64,000 nt of DNA from an uncultured Desulfobulbus sp. (GCF_963665445.1 NZ_OY762276.1:2016001-2080000); one strand, 5' to 3'. Counted from the first letter of the stretch, positions 45,582 through 54,239 are shown. A program made the numbers and translations. The notes: a model not told the origin generated them from the sequence alone.

Positions 45582-45888
45582 GGCTCCCTTCAATACCGTC
45601 GTTCTCGTCAAAGGTTCGAGAACGACCTTTCGTGCTTCGCAACATGCTGGATTTACGGAACGTAGTTTCCGGGTTTGTGCCTTTTCACATGCCTCTCGAC
45701 ACTCCATTCAGGGCTGGACCAGAGGCTTCATCCGACATGCCCCCTGAGCGACCGCAGGCGGCGCCCATAGTACCCGAAGCTCTCGGTTATTTCATTGATA
45801 ACCGGAATGGATTATAGTGGTCAGCGGGTAAAACAACCTATCCGCCACGAACAACCTTGCCTTGGAGAATGAGGGGCGAAATACCGCA
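45582..45888. other. Divergent region with repeat copy B
   Basis: 307 bp between the MMPL gene and the second giant activase gene. Repeat copy B fills the MMPL-proximal third. The rest shows no gene. No RBS of normal spacing precedes the activase ATG at 45889 (GAGGGG is 12 bases away). Confidence 0.6.
45598..45700 (+). repeat. Dispersed repeat family 1, copy B
   Basis: It begins GTCGTTCTCG, 9-nt loop, CGAGAACGAC: a perfect 10-bp stem. The part CTTTCGTGCTTCGCAACA is nearly identical to copy A; the 3' third is more diverged. It lies 17 bp upstream of the MMPL start codon and would be in its 5' leader. Confidence 0.75.
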
Positions 45889-48800
45889 ATGACAAGCAAC
45901 GCACACCCATACAGCCTTGGCATTGATGTCGGCTCGGTCAGCGTCAAATGCGCCGTGACGAACGAGGCGGGGAAGGTCATCTTGACCCGCTACCGGCGCA
46001 GCGCCGGACAACCGGTGGCCACTGCCCTCGGCCTTTTTGAGGAAATTGTCGTCAGTCATGGCGACCTGCTTCTGAGCGGCGCCATGGTTACCGGCTCGGG
46101 CAAGGAGTTGATCGGCACGCCCACCGGCATGAAGATGGTCAACGAGATCATCGCGCACGCCACCGCCGCCTGGCACTTTCATGGAGAGGCGAGACACATC
46201 TTTGAGATCGGCGGCCAGGATTCCAAGTTCATCACCATTGGCCGCGACCGATCCGGCAAACCGTACGTCCAGGATCATGCCTTCAACCAACTCTGTGCCG
46301 CCGGTACCGGCGCCTTTCTCGACCAGCAGTCGGAACGGCTCGGCCTGACCATCGAGGCCCTTGGCCGGGTAGCGAGTCAGGCGAAAAGGGCGGCCAGGGT
46401 GGCCGGCCGGTGCGCCGTCTTTGCCAAGTCGGACATGATCCACCTCCAGCAACAGGCGGTACCGGTGGAGGAAATTGCCGCAGGGCTGTGCCTTGCCCTG
46501 GCAAGAAACTTTCTCGCCACCCTTTGCAAGGGCAGCCCCCCCCATCCACCGATTCTCCTCCAGGGCGGCGTAGCGGCCAACGCCGGGGTGGTCAAGGCCT
46601 TCCGCGAACTCCTCCACCTCGAGGACTGCGAACTGCTGATCCCCGACGACTTCGCCCTGATGGGCGCCTTGGGCGCTGCGCACCTTTGCGGAGAGTCTCT
46701 TCTTGCACGACCTGTACACTTGAGCACCCTGGCGAGCCAACTTTCCGGGGTTCGGGATCAGCCTCCGGCAGGCTCGGGATTCATGCCGATAGTGCGTCCT
46801 GCAAAAAGCGAAACAGTCGCTGAACAAGAACGCTCTGGTCGCTATCGACAACCGTTTTTCCTCGGTGTCGACATCGGCTCGGTGAGCAGCAAGGCTGCGG
46901 TCATCGACGCCGATGGCATCCTTGTCGCCAGCAGCTACCACCCCACCGCCGGCAAGCCCATAGAGGCGCTCCAGACGACCATGGCAGAGCTTGCCATTGC
47001 CCTGCCGGACAAGGCGACCATGGCCCATGTCGCCACCACCGGGTCGGGACGGCATATCGCCACGGCGCTTTTGGGGGGCGGCACGGCCCTTGACGAAATC
47101 TCCACCCAGGCCCTTGCCTGTCAGCATTTTTTCCCGAAGGCCGATACCGTCATCGAGATCGGCGGCCAGGACTCGAAGTTCCTCCGCCTGCGGGATGGCC
47201 GGCTCCAGTCATTTAAAATGAACAAGGCCTGTGCCGCCGGCACCGGCGCTTTCCTCGAGGAGCAGGCCGGACGGCTTGCTATCGCCATAAGAGACGAGTT
47301 TGCCGAAAAGGCCTTCACCTCCACCTCACCTGCGCGTCTTGGCAGCAAGTGCACGGTGTTCATGGACACCGACCTTGTCCATCACCTGCAGCGTGGCACC
47401 GCTACGGCCGACCTGTGTGCCGGGCTTGCCTACTCGATTGCAGAAAACTATCTGGAGAAGGTCGTCGGAGCCAGCCGTCTCGGTTCGTCCATCGTCTTTC
47501 AAGGCGGTGTCGCCAAAAACGCGGCAGTGGTCGCGGTTTTTCGAGGCCTCTGCCAGGCCGAAGTAAGGGTTCACCCCTACCCAGAGATCTCCGGGGCCTT
47601 TGGGGCGGCGCTGGCGGCCAGAGATGAGTACCTGCAAACAGGCAAGGGCTTTACACGGTCTCTTCCTGTAGGTGAGATCGACGCCACCAACGAGACCTTC
47701 GGCTGCCAGGACTGTGACAATCTCTGCCGAATCAGCAAAATCACCACGGGAGGAAGGGCGGCCTTTTTCGGCAGCATCTGCGGCCGCTTCGAGAAGTCGC
47801 CATCCGAGGTGTCGCCATCCTGCGATCCCTTTGCCGAACGCGACAGGCTGCTGCAGGAGGCGGTCGGACAGTTTTCGGCAAGACCTGTACGTGGAACGAT
47901 CGGCGTACCCATGGCCCTCAGCCTGCACGACCACCTGCCGTTCTGGGGGACACTGTTCAACGCGCTTGGGTATACCCCGGTATATTCCGGCAAGACTCGG
48001 CGCTCCCAACTTGAAGCGGGCATCCTCCACAGTCCGGGCGACTTCTGCCTGCCAATGAAAGTGCTTTTGGGCCACGTGTACAGCTTGATCGACGAAGGTA
48101 TCGGCAGAATATTCATCCCCCATCTGCGTATGTTCGTCCCCCAGGGGGAGCGTATCCCCCGCTATGCCTGTCCCTACACCCAGGCGGCTGCCTACGTGGT
48201 CCGCGAAAACCTTGGCACCCGGGCGGAGTTCCTCACCCTCGACTACCCCCTCACGGGCGAGCATGAGCACTGGCTTGCCGAAACAGGGGCCAGGCTTGGT
48301 ATCGACAGGGAGGAACTGCAGGAGGCACTGCGGGAGGCCTTGGCCGCTCAGAAGCGCTTCACCGACAGCTGTCTGGCGGCGGGGGCACGCATTCTCCACG
48401 ACCTGCAGCGGCAAAACCGCCGGGCCGCGGTCCTCCTCGGCAGGCCGTACAACACCTCGGACAGGCAGATGAACCTCAACCTTGCCAGGAAACTCCAGGA
48501 TCTGGACATCACCCCCCTGCCGTACGATTTTCTTTCCCCGGGGACAGCCCCCCTGCCCGAACTGTGGAGCCGGATCCGCTGGGGCTACGGTCGGCGACTG
48601 GTCCAGGCGGCGCGGGCCATGAAGACCTATCCCTTCCTCGGGGCGGTGGTCGTCAGCAATTTCGGTTGCGGGCCAGACGGTTTTATCGACCAGTACCTCG
48701 AGCATGAACTGTGCGAACTCCCGTATATCGTCCTTGAATTTGACGATCACCAAGCCGAGGCCGGACTGCTCACCCGCCTCGAGGCCTTCTCCCGAAGCTT

Positions 48801-50079
48801 TGCCACCGCGACCACAACAAAACGCCCGGCCCTTCCCGTCACCGGCAGGGATCCAGGCAAGCCGCGCCGGCCGCTCAGGGAATACACCTACTACGTTCCG
48901 GCCTTCATGGACCACGCCTACGCACTGACCGGGGCGCTCAAGGCCTCGGGCTGCAAAACGGTCCTTCTGCCGCCCACCGATAACGAGAGCTGGCAACTCG
49001 GCCTCAGGCATTCCTACGGCAAGGAATGCCACCCCTTCATCTCCTTTACCGGCGACATCCTCAAGGCGGCGAGACAACCGGGCTTCATCGCCGCCGAGGC
49101 CTGCTACTACGCCCCGTCCTACTTCGGCCCCTGCCTCCTGCCCCAATACGGCCTCGCCCAGCATCTGATCCTCGACCGGGTCGGTTTGGGCGAGGTCACG
49201 GTCATGAACATCGCCGACGAAACCAACATGCAGGAACTCGGCCCGGCGTACATGCTGCGGCTCGCCCTCGGCCTGTACGTCATCGACCGATTTTTCAAAT
49301 GGAAGACCGAGATCGAACCCTATGAGACCAACCGCGGATCGGTCAGGCGGGCCTACCTGCAGATTCTCGCCGACCTGGAACAGGGCCTTGCCACCGGCAC
49401 CGTGTTCAAGGCCCTGAAACGGGGCGTCACGACCCTGGCTGCCGTGCCCTTGAACGAGACACGGGGCCTGCGCCCCAAGGTGGGGATCGTCGGCGACATC
49501 TATACCCGGATCAACCCCCACGCCAACAACAACCTCTATCAAAAACTGCAGGACGGCGGCCTCGAGATCTGGCCGTCAGCCTCGTTTATCGATGTCTCCT
49601 TTCTCAGCCTGGAACAGCTCCACCTGGAATACCGGCGCAAGGGCAAACCGTGGCTGGCGGCCTTGGCAAAAGCTCTCGTCCCCGGGCTTCGCCTGGCCAG
49701 AACATTGGTCGACCGGCATTTCCCGGCGACAATCCGCACCCCACAGGAGGGCGGTTACCAGACAATTGCCCGGGTCTCCGGGCGATACGCCGATTCCATG
49801 ATCGACAAGGCCCTGTCGCTCAATCTCACCAGGATCGAGGAACTGCACAAGGCCGGAGCCGACGGAGTGATCAACGTTATGTGCCACAACTGTATGCTCG
49901 GCACGATCACCGCCTCGTTGTCAGGAAGCATGCGCCGCGATATGGCCGACCTACCCATTGCCACCTTCGTCTACGAGGGGCTGCAATCGACGCACAACAC
50001 CAACCGCATCGAGGCCTTTATCCACCAGGTGCACAATTACCAAAACTCCGTCAAGACAGGGCAGGAAAACGACAAATGA
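45889..50079 (+). CDS. Giant double-BadF acyl-CoA-dehydratase-activase-type protein (2)
   Basis: 1396 residues from ATG 45889 (TTG 45862 is the alternative). Two complete BadF/HgdC-type ATPase domains at ~5-290 (LGIDVGSVSVKCAV, EIGGQDSKF, LCAAGTGAF, GRCAVFAKSD) and ~322-600 (LGVDIGSVSSKAAV, ACAAGTGAF, KCTVFMDTD) are followed by DUF2229/HgdB-like modules. Cys lie in SPGDFCLPMK (~717), NFGCGPDGF (~923), YGKECHPF (~1044) and NVMCHNCMLG (~1330). Each ATPase dimer interface normally binds a [4Fe-4S] cluster and drives low-potential electron transfer. The family resembles plasmalogen/glycerol-ester-reductase proteins. It overlaps the cytidylyltransferase-like gene by four bases, tying it to inositol-phosphate chemistry. 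Confidence 0.77.
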   Translation: MTSNAHPYSLGIDVGSVSVKCAVTNEAGKVILTRYRRSAGQPVATALGLFEEIVVSHGDLLLSGAMVTGSGKELIGTPTGMKMVNEIIAHATAAWHFHGEARHIFEIGGQDSKFITIGRDRSGKPYVQDHAFNQLCAAGTGAFLDQQSERLGLTIEALGRVASQAKRAARVAGRCAVFAKSDMIHLQQQAVPVEEIAAGLCLALARNFLATLCKGSPPHPPILLQGGVAANAGVVKAFRELLHLEDCELLIPDDFALMGALGAAHLCGESLLARPVHLSTLASQLSGVRDQPPAGSGFMPIVRPAKSETVAEQERSGRYRQPFFLGVDIGSVSSKAAVIDADGILVASSYHPTAGKPIEALQTTMAELAIALPDKATMAHVATTGSGRHIATALLGGGTALDEISTQALACQHFFPKADTVIEIGGQDSKFLRLRDGRLQSFKMNKACAAGTGAFLEEQAGRLAIAIRDEFAEKAFTSTSPARLGSKCTVFMDTDLVHHLQRGTATADLCAGLAYSIAENYLEKVVGASRLGSSIVFQGGVAKNAAVVAVFRGLCQAEVRVHPYPEISGAFGAALAARDEYLQTGKGFTRSLPVGEIDATNETFGCQDCDNLCRISKITTGGRAAFFGSICGRFEKSPSEVSPSCDPFAERDRLLQEAVGQFSARPVRGTIGVPMALSLHDHLPFWGTLFNALGYTPVYSGKTRRSQLEAGILHSPGDFCLPMKVLLGHVYSLIDEGIGRIFIPHLRMFVPQGERIPRYACPYTQAAAYVVRENLGTRAEFLTLDYPLTGEHEHWLAETGARLGIDREELQEALREALAAQKRFTDSCLAAGARILHDLQRQNRRAAVLLGRPYNTSDRQMNLNLARKLQDLDITPLPYDFLSPGTAPLPELWSRIRWGYGRRLVQAARAMKTYPFLGAVVVSNFGCGPDGFIDQYLEHELCELPYIVLEFDDHQAEAGLLTRLEAFSRSFATATTTKRPALPVTGRDPGKPRRPLREYTYYVPAFMDHAYALTGALKASGCKTVLLPPTDNESWQLGLRHSYGKECHPFISFTGDILKAARQPGFIAAEACYYAPSYFGPCLLPQYGLAQHLILDRVGLGEVTVMNIADETNMQELGPAYMLRLALGLYVIDRFFKWKTEIEPYETNRGSVRRAYLQILADLEQGLATGTVFKALKRGVTTLAAVPLNETRGLRPKVGIVGDIYTRINPHANNNLYQKLQDGGLEIWPSASFIDVSFLSLEQLHLEYRRKGKPWLAALAKALVPGLRLARTLVDRHFPATIRTPQEGGYQTIARVSGRYADSMIDKALSLNLTRIEELHKAGADGVINVMCHNCMLGTITASLSGSMRRDMADLPIATFVYEGLQSTHNTNRIEAFIHQVHNYQNSVKTGQENDK

Positions 50080-50828
50080 AGAAGAAAAGGATCGGCGTGG
50101 TTCTCGCCGCAGGCCTCGGCTCGCGCCTGGCTGCCTCCGCTTCGGGCGGGGAGGTGAAGCCGCTGGTAGCGGTTGACGGCAGGGCGCTCCTGCTCCGAAC
50201 ACTGGCAAGCCTGGAACGGGCCTGCGACCGGGCGGTCATCGTCCTCGGCTTTGCCGCCGAGGAAATCCGCGCCTCTATCGAGCAGCATTACCAAGGCCCA
50301 ATGGCGCTGATCTTTGCCCTGAACAACCGCTACCATCTCGCCAATGGCCTGTCGGTCCTCGCCGCCCGGGAATATGTGCAGGGCGATTTTCTCCTGTGCA
50401 TGGCCGACCATATCATGGACGACGCGTTGCTGTGCCTCGCCCGCGACACCGAACCGCCGTTAGGTGGAGCGGCACTCCTCGTCGACTACAAGCTGGCGAC
50501 GATATTCGACATGGACGACGCGACCAAAATCCTGGCGGCGGATGGAAGAATTCTCGCCATCGGTAAACAGCTGCAGGAGTTTAACTGTATCGACACCGGG
50601 CTCTTTGTCGCAACCCCGGCCCTTTTTACCGCCTTGGCAGACGTGTTCAGGGAACGGGGTGACGCCACCCTCTCCGACGGCGTCTTTCGGCTCTGCCGGC
50701 AACGGACCATGGCCGCCATCGATATCGGCGACGGCTTCTGGCAGGATGTCGATACCGTGGAGATGCTCCACCACGCCGAAGAAGCACTCCGCCGCCGGAT
50801 CCCTCCTCTGGGACATCGGCAGGCATGA
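50076..50828 (+). CDS. Inositol-1-phosphate cytidylyltransferase-like nucleotidyltransferase
   Basis: 250 residues from ATG 50076, coupled to the activase stop (ATGA); the open frame upstream is a shadow. The nucleotide loop is VVLAAGLGSRLAA (8-20), followed by KPLVAVDGRALLLRTL. The metal Asp lies in FLLCMADHIMDD, and later blocks are VDYKLATIFDMDDATKIL, FNCIDTGLFVA and WQDVDTVEML. This pattern matches the IPCT domain of archaeal bifunctional IPCT-DIPPS enzymes, which make CDP-inositol from CTP and inositol 1-phosphate. With ino1 and the DIPPS-like transferase, a full route from glucose 6-phosphate to CDP-inositol products is present. Confidence 0.78.
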   Translation: MKKKRIGVVLAAGLGSRLAASASGGEVKPLVAVDGRALLLRTLASLERACDRAVIVLGFAAEEIRASIEQHYQGPMALIFALNNRYHLANGLSVLAAREYVQGDFLLCMADHIMDDALLCLARDTEPPLGGAALLVDYKLATIFDMDDATKILAADGRILAIGKQLQEFNCIDTGLFVATPALFTALADVFRERGDATLSDGVFRLCRQRTMAAIDIGDGFWQDVDTVEMLHHAEEALRRRIPPLGHRQA

Positions 50829-50844
50829 CTGACTGCCGACAACC

Positions 50845-51459
50845 TTACTGTTGCCGTTCCTGCCGGTACTGCTCGTTTTTTTTCTGCAACCGGGAAAGCA
50901 GCCCGGCAAGGGAATCTTTCTCGAGAATCCGCTTGAATTGCCGTTGGTAATTGCGGATCGTATCTACCCCATCGACCAAATAGTTGACAATGCGCCAAGT
51001 ACCACCACGTTTTTCAAGGAGATAATCAAGCTGTACCGCTTCATCCTTGTAGTAGGCGATTGTCTTGACCAAGACCTGTTTCCCCCGCTGTTCCTCGGCG
51101 CCGTAGTCGAAACGATCGGCACGGTACCTGCCGAGCTTGACGGTTGCCGAGAGTTTCAGGGTCTCGATAAACTCGCTGCGGATTTTGCCACACAATGATT
51201 CGTCTTTGCCTGGACAGACCTGCTGCAGGGCACTGGTGGCCATAGCCTGGTAGTCGGTCACCCGGTCCATGACCGTAAATATGTCGCGAAGGACCTTGTC
51301 GTCTGTCCTTGGCGACGAACGATACAGCGCAAGGATCGTTTCATTCGATGATTTGACTGTTGCCGAGGCTGACAGTGTCTTACCAGAGGCCTGCCCCTGG
51401 TGGAAAGAGAGCAGGCAGATCAGCGGCCATAAATATATATTAAAGGGTAACTTTGCCAT
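50845..51459 (-). CDS. MlaC/Ttg2D-family periplasmic phospholipid carrier
   Basis: 204 residues from ATG 51459. The preceding in-frame ORF to 51525 lies inside the TolC-like gene. The signal peptide is MAKLPFNIYLWPLICLLSFH then QGQASG. The mature protein has the MlaC-type pattern DYQAMATSALQQV, FIETLKLSATVKLGRY and a TWRIVNYLVDGVDTIRNYQR block. Members carry phospholipids or hopanoids across the periplasm. It overlaps the TolC-like gene by 20 bp. With the MMPL protein it recalls the HpnN/HpnM pairing in hopanoid transport. Confidence 0.82.
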   Translation of the reverse strand: MAKLPFNIYLWPLICLLSFHQGQASGKTLSASATVKSSNETILALYRSSPRTDDKVLRDIFTVMDRVTDYQAMATSALQQVCPGKDESLCGKIRSEFIETLKLSATVKLGRYRADRFDYGAEEQRGKQVLVKTIAYYKDEAVQLDYLLEKRGGTWRIVNYLVDGVDTIRNYQRQFKRILEKDSLAGLLSRLQKKNEQYRQERQQ

Positions 51460-52834
51460 ATTCCAACCAATTGAGGAGAAGATTGGTATCGCCCGCGGCG
51501 TGCGCCAACTCGGCCAGGGTGACAAGATACTGAGCCTTGGTGGCTATCACCTCGCCCTTGAGTTGGTAATAGTACTGGTATGCCTTGACATAGCGCTTGA
51601 TATTGCCGAGTCCGACGTCCATGTTGTCGTTTTCCAGTCGAACCCAGGAGGTGGCCGATTTGAGCGACTTCCCGGCCGCCTTAAAAAGCTGGTGCTTTCT
51701 GACCGCCTCACCGGACAATCTGGCGATGGTGCCCTCCTGGAACTGCTGGGCGAGATGATTTTTTTGGGCAAGCTTCTGGTATTCAATAAGATTTTTCTCT
51801 ATCTTTGCATTACTCACCCCATAGTTGAAGTCCCATTTCAGGCCAACGACACCGACGACCCTTTCATAGTTGTACTCATCGTGAACATAAGCATTGTCGA
51901 GTTTGTCGCGGCCCGGAGCCGTGCCGTAGCCAGCGCCAAGGGCCAGGAACAGATCCGGATAACGTTTCCGCCGTTCCAGTTGGATCTTTTCGGTCATGGC
52001 ATTCATCCCTGCCTGCAGCCCATGCAGCAGCGGCGAACGGTCACGAAGGTGTTTCTGCATGTGCTCAACAAAGTCCTGTGTCGCGGCAATGTCCGGGACA
52101 CCGGTTGCCGCAGTCGTAAGCTTGGCATCCGCCTCCAGGTCAAGCAGGGCCTTCAGATACAAAAGGGATTGTTCGCTCCTGGCAGCAATGTCGGCACATT
52201 GTTTTTCGATCTCGAAATGGAGCGCTCTAGCCTCCAGCAGGTCGGCATCATCCAAATCGGACTTGGCGTCGGCAAGAAGGCGCTCGATCTTTTCGATAAG
52301 TTGCGTATAGTTATCTCGAAGCTCATGGCTCAGCCGGCTGCTGTCCTCCCCGGCCACAACGCCGAAATAGGCTTTGACCACCTCAAGTTGCAGGTCGTTT
52401 CGCGTTTCCCGAGTCAGGGCCTTTTTCATCTCCAGGTTGTGCAGCCCCGCGCTCTGGGCACTGTCGTACTTACCGAAAGAATAGAGCGGCTGAATGATCT
52501 TGAAATCGACCTTGAAGAACGGCCCGGAATCATCATACCCGTTTGTATCATCAGAGAGTATGCCTCCTTCAGCATCGGGAACAACACCGCCGTAGGAAAT
52601 CATCTCAACACGGGGGTCGCTAAACGTAGAGGCGATTTCCCTGGTCTCCTCTTCGGCAATTCTTTCGTCAAGCTTGCTGGTTGCAAACTTTGAGTGGATG
52701 TTTTGTTCCGCCTTGGCAATGGCATCCTTAAGGTTGAGCTCAAATTGCCCCGCCTTCGAGTCTCGCCCCATGGGCCACAGGACCTGGATGGTGCAAGCAA
52801 AAATCACAAACAGGATAGTCTTCAACCTGTGCAT
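51440..52834 (-). CDS. TolC-family outer-membrane efflux protein
   Basis: 464 residues. An N-terminal signal region (LKTILFVIFACTIQVLWPMG) is followed by long amphipathic helices in two similar halves. FELNLKDAIAKAEQNIHS opens the first half, and VVGVVGLKWDFNYGVSNAKI lies in the second strand-helix unit. Such proteins form outer-membrane channels for type I secretion and RND pumps. It would be the outer-membrane exit for the MMPL/MlaC-like proteins, or serve another pump. It is the first gene of a two-gene unit with the MlaC-like gene. Confidence 0.8.
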   Translation of the reverse strand: MHRLKTILFVIFACTIQVLWPMGRDSKAGQFELNLKDAIAKAEQNIHSKFATSKLDERIAEEETREIASTFSDPRVEMISYGGVVPDAEGGILSDDTNGYDDSGPFFKVDFKIIQPLYSFGKYDSAQSAGLHNLEMKKALTRETRNDLQLEVVKAYFGVVAGEDSSRLSHELRDNYTQLIEKIERLLADAKSDLDDADLLEARALHFEIEKQCADIAARSEQSLLYLKALLDLEADAKLTTAATGVPDIAATQDFVEHMQKHLRDRSPLLHGLQAGMNAMTEKIQLERRKRYPDLFLALGAGYGTAPGRDKLDNAYVHDEYNYERVVGVVGLKWDFNYGVSNAKIEKNLIEYQKLAQKNHLAQQFQEGTIARLSGEAVRKHQLFKAAGKSLKSATSWVRLENDNMDVGLGNIKRYVKAYQYYYQLKGEVIATKAQYLVTLAELAHAAGDTNLLLNWLEYGKVTL

Positions 52835-52843
52835 ACTCCCCTC

Positions 52844-53060
52844 TTACTCGACAAGCACCCGCTGAAGCTGGTGGTTTGGGATTACGGACGAAAAGTCCAG
52901 CAGCACCGGCTCCAGCCGGTTGTTGTATACGATGGCGATAAGGTGGGTGATGCGTTGCCGCTTTCCGCGGATCTCTTGAAATTGGCCCTCTCAATAGCAG
53001 CGCCATCCGATCCAATACATCAAGGCCGCCAGCCCCCCCCCTTGAAAGAAATGAGGGGGT
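52844..53060 (-). pseudogene. Unassigned coding remnant with poly-C tract
   Basis: The minus strand ends with an open stretch of 48 codons to TAA 52844-52846 (EGQFQEIRGKRQRITHLIAI, then VYNNRLEPVLLDF). Upstream residues GLDVLDRMALLLR lie in another frame, and the shift falls near a GAGAGGG run. Further upstream the frame runs into nine C (plus strand 53033-53041). No family is recognised. Confidence 0.3.
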
Positions 53061-53286
53061 AATAATGCCAATTGAGCTGCAGCTCGACCTTTAATTTTTA
53101 CTGATTATGGAAATCAGGGCGTCGGCCTTGAACGTTCTCTCTGCCATTTGAGCAAGAGTCATTATTTTGCCTAATCGCGAAGTCAGTACGACGATTCCTG
53201 ACAGCGGAGTCGACAGGAACAAGTAATTATAAAATTTTCTCGAAAACAAGCATAATTTTGTGCACAAGCTCATCAAGATCCCATGT

Positions 53287-53586
53287 CTACAGGGTGGAAC
53301 CTGGGTTTACGGGCTGTGGAACACGCTTAGCCGCAAAATCTTGACCAGTGAGCGTTCGCGAGCGGTGTCGATTTTGGCGTTTGCCCACAGGTATTCCACT
53401 TTTTCCAAGGAGCTTGATGGTGATGGCTGCATGGTCCAGGCGAATTTTATCGGCTTCAGTTGTTGTCAGGTACCGCTTGTACCGTTTTGAAGCCAGCAGT
53501 TCGACGGCTCACTGGGCGGAAGCCTCACGGTCTTTATGACGGGAAAACTCCTCTTTTAGCATGCTGACGATTTCTTCTCTATGCAT
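53287..53586 (-). pseudogene. Unassigned 99-codon frame with one internal TGA
   Basis: From ATG 53586 the frame reads MHREEIVSMLKEEFSRHKDR, then meets TGA at codon 26 and stays open to TAG 53287-53289 (with SKRYKRYLTTTEADKIRLDH). The composition looks coding on both sides of the TGA. No family is recognised, and there is no evidence for selenocysteine use here. Likely a decayed gene. Confidence 0.3.
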
Positions 53587-53640
53587 TTGTTGCCGATCAG
53601 CTTCCTTTGAGTGAAGCAGAGCATAATTAAGATGGATAGT

Positions 53641-53680
53641 GGCAGTAACAATCTGTTTTGCCCAAACAAAACTTGAGATT
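53641..53680 (+). repeat. Dispersed repeat family 2, copy 2 (uninterrupted)
   Basis: Matches 16092-16131 at 31 of 40 bases. The 30 bases before it match the DNA left of the IS701-like element at 23 of 30. AATCT-GTTTTG pairs with CAAAAC-TTG-AGATT in an imperfect hairpin. This copy shows the presumed original arrangement without the element. Confidence 0.6.
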
Positions 53681-53872
53681 ATTCATGATTATACGAGGCG
53701 GAGCCTGAAGAGGTCGAGCTGCTCAGATACAAAACTTTCGACCATTAACGTCATTATCTGTTGCTCTTTTCGAACATAACACCTCAGTGACTTGTAGCTC
53801 AGTTATTTTTGGTCAATCTCGGAAAATTAATGCTTGTGCGGGAGTACATAATGAAAAAATGAGGAAAGCGGC

Positions 53873-54121
53873 ATGAGCAAGCAAAAGAGACTATGGATAG
53901 CACCGCTGATTTTTATTGATGGGATTGACCTATTTTTCTTGGGCGGAGCCAGGTCAGAAAACGCAGGTAGTCGAACAGACGCGGGAATACCAACCCCAAG
54001 CCAATGTTCTCCAGACACCGGAAGAATTGCTTCAGCTGTTTATTCCCTGCACAGAGAGGATGTTTCTATGAAAATTTTCTTGAGGGACTTTATGAAAGAC
54101 AGACGAGAAGGTAAAAAATAA
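53873..54121 (+). CDS. Possible 82-residue protein, unassigned
   Basis: ATG 53873 has a good GAGG(AAA) site upstream, and the stop is directly against a hairpin terminator. The product starts MSKQKRLWIAPLIFIDGIDL and ends with a basic tail (KDRREGKK). A second frame inside it (ATG 53919 to TGA at about 54072, ending QTPEELLQLFIPCTERMFL) looks equally protein-like, so a frameshifted remnant is possible. No family is recognised. Confidence 0.3.
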   Translation: MSKQKRLWIAPLIFIDGIDLFFLGGARSENAGSRTDAGIPTPSQCSPDTGRIASAVYSLHREDVSMKIFLRDFMKDRREGKK

Positions 54122-54142
54122 GCCCTTGATATTCAAGGGCTT
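54120..54142 (-). terminator. Intrinsic terminator of tRNA-Ser
   Basis: Perfect 10-bp stem AAGCCCTTGA / TCAAGGGCTT with a 3-nt loop. On the minus strand it lies 11 bp after the tRNA and is followed by ATTTTTT. On the plus strand it is followed by ATTTCTAT and may end the small frame upstream too. Confidence 0.8.
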
Positions 54143-54153
54143 ATTTCTATAAA

Positions 54154-54239
54154 TGGCGGAGAAGGTGAGATTCGAACTCACGGTACTTGCGTACACACGC
54201 GTTCCAGGCGTGCACCTTAAACCACTCGGTCACCTCTCC
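54154..54239 (-). tRNA. tRNA-Ser (anticodon GGA)
   Basis: 86 nt including an encoded CCA end. The acceptor stem GGAGAGG pairs with CTTCTCC (one G-U). The anticodon stem CACGC/GCGTG encloses loop CTGGAAC, giving anticodon GGA for UCC/UCU codons. The long variable arm expected of tRNA-Ser is present, and the T-loop is GTTCGAATC. A terminator hairpin follows. Confidence 0.95.

Larger units (their letters stand above)
52835..53872. other. Decayed AT-rich stretch
   Basis: About 1 kb without an intact gene. It holds a frameshifted coding remnant at 52844-53060 next to a run of nine C, a stop-interrupted frame at 53287-53586, and dispersed repeat family 2 copy 2 at 53641-53680. Base composition is noticeably more AT-rich than the flanks. 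Confidence 0.6.

Noticed and set aside
45582..45707. 42-codon N-terminal extension of the MMPL exporter
   Set aside because: Runs through repeat copy B; ATG 45581 directly precedes the first membrane helix.
47326..49542. 738-codon minus-strand frame inside giant activase 2
   Set aside because: Antisense shadow of a gene with strong family motifs; no recognisable domain.
49650..50075. Upstream extension of the cytidylyltransferase-like frame
   Set aside because: Overlaps giant activase 2 in another frame; the ATG at 50076 is coupled to its stop and starts the nucleotide-binding loop.
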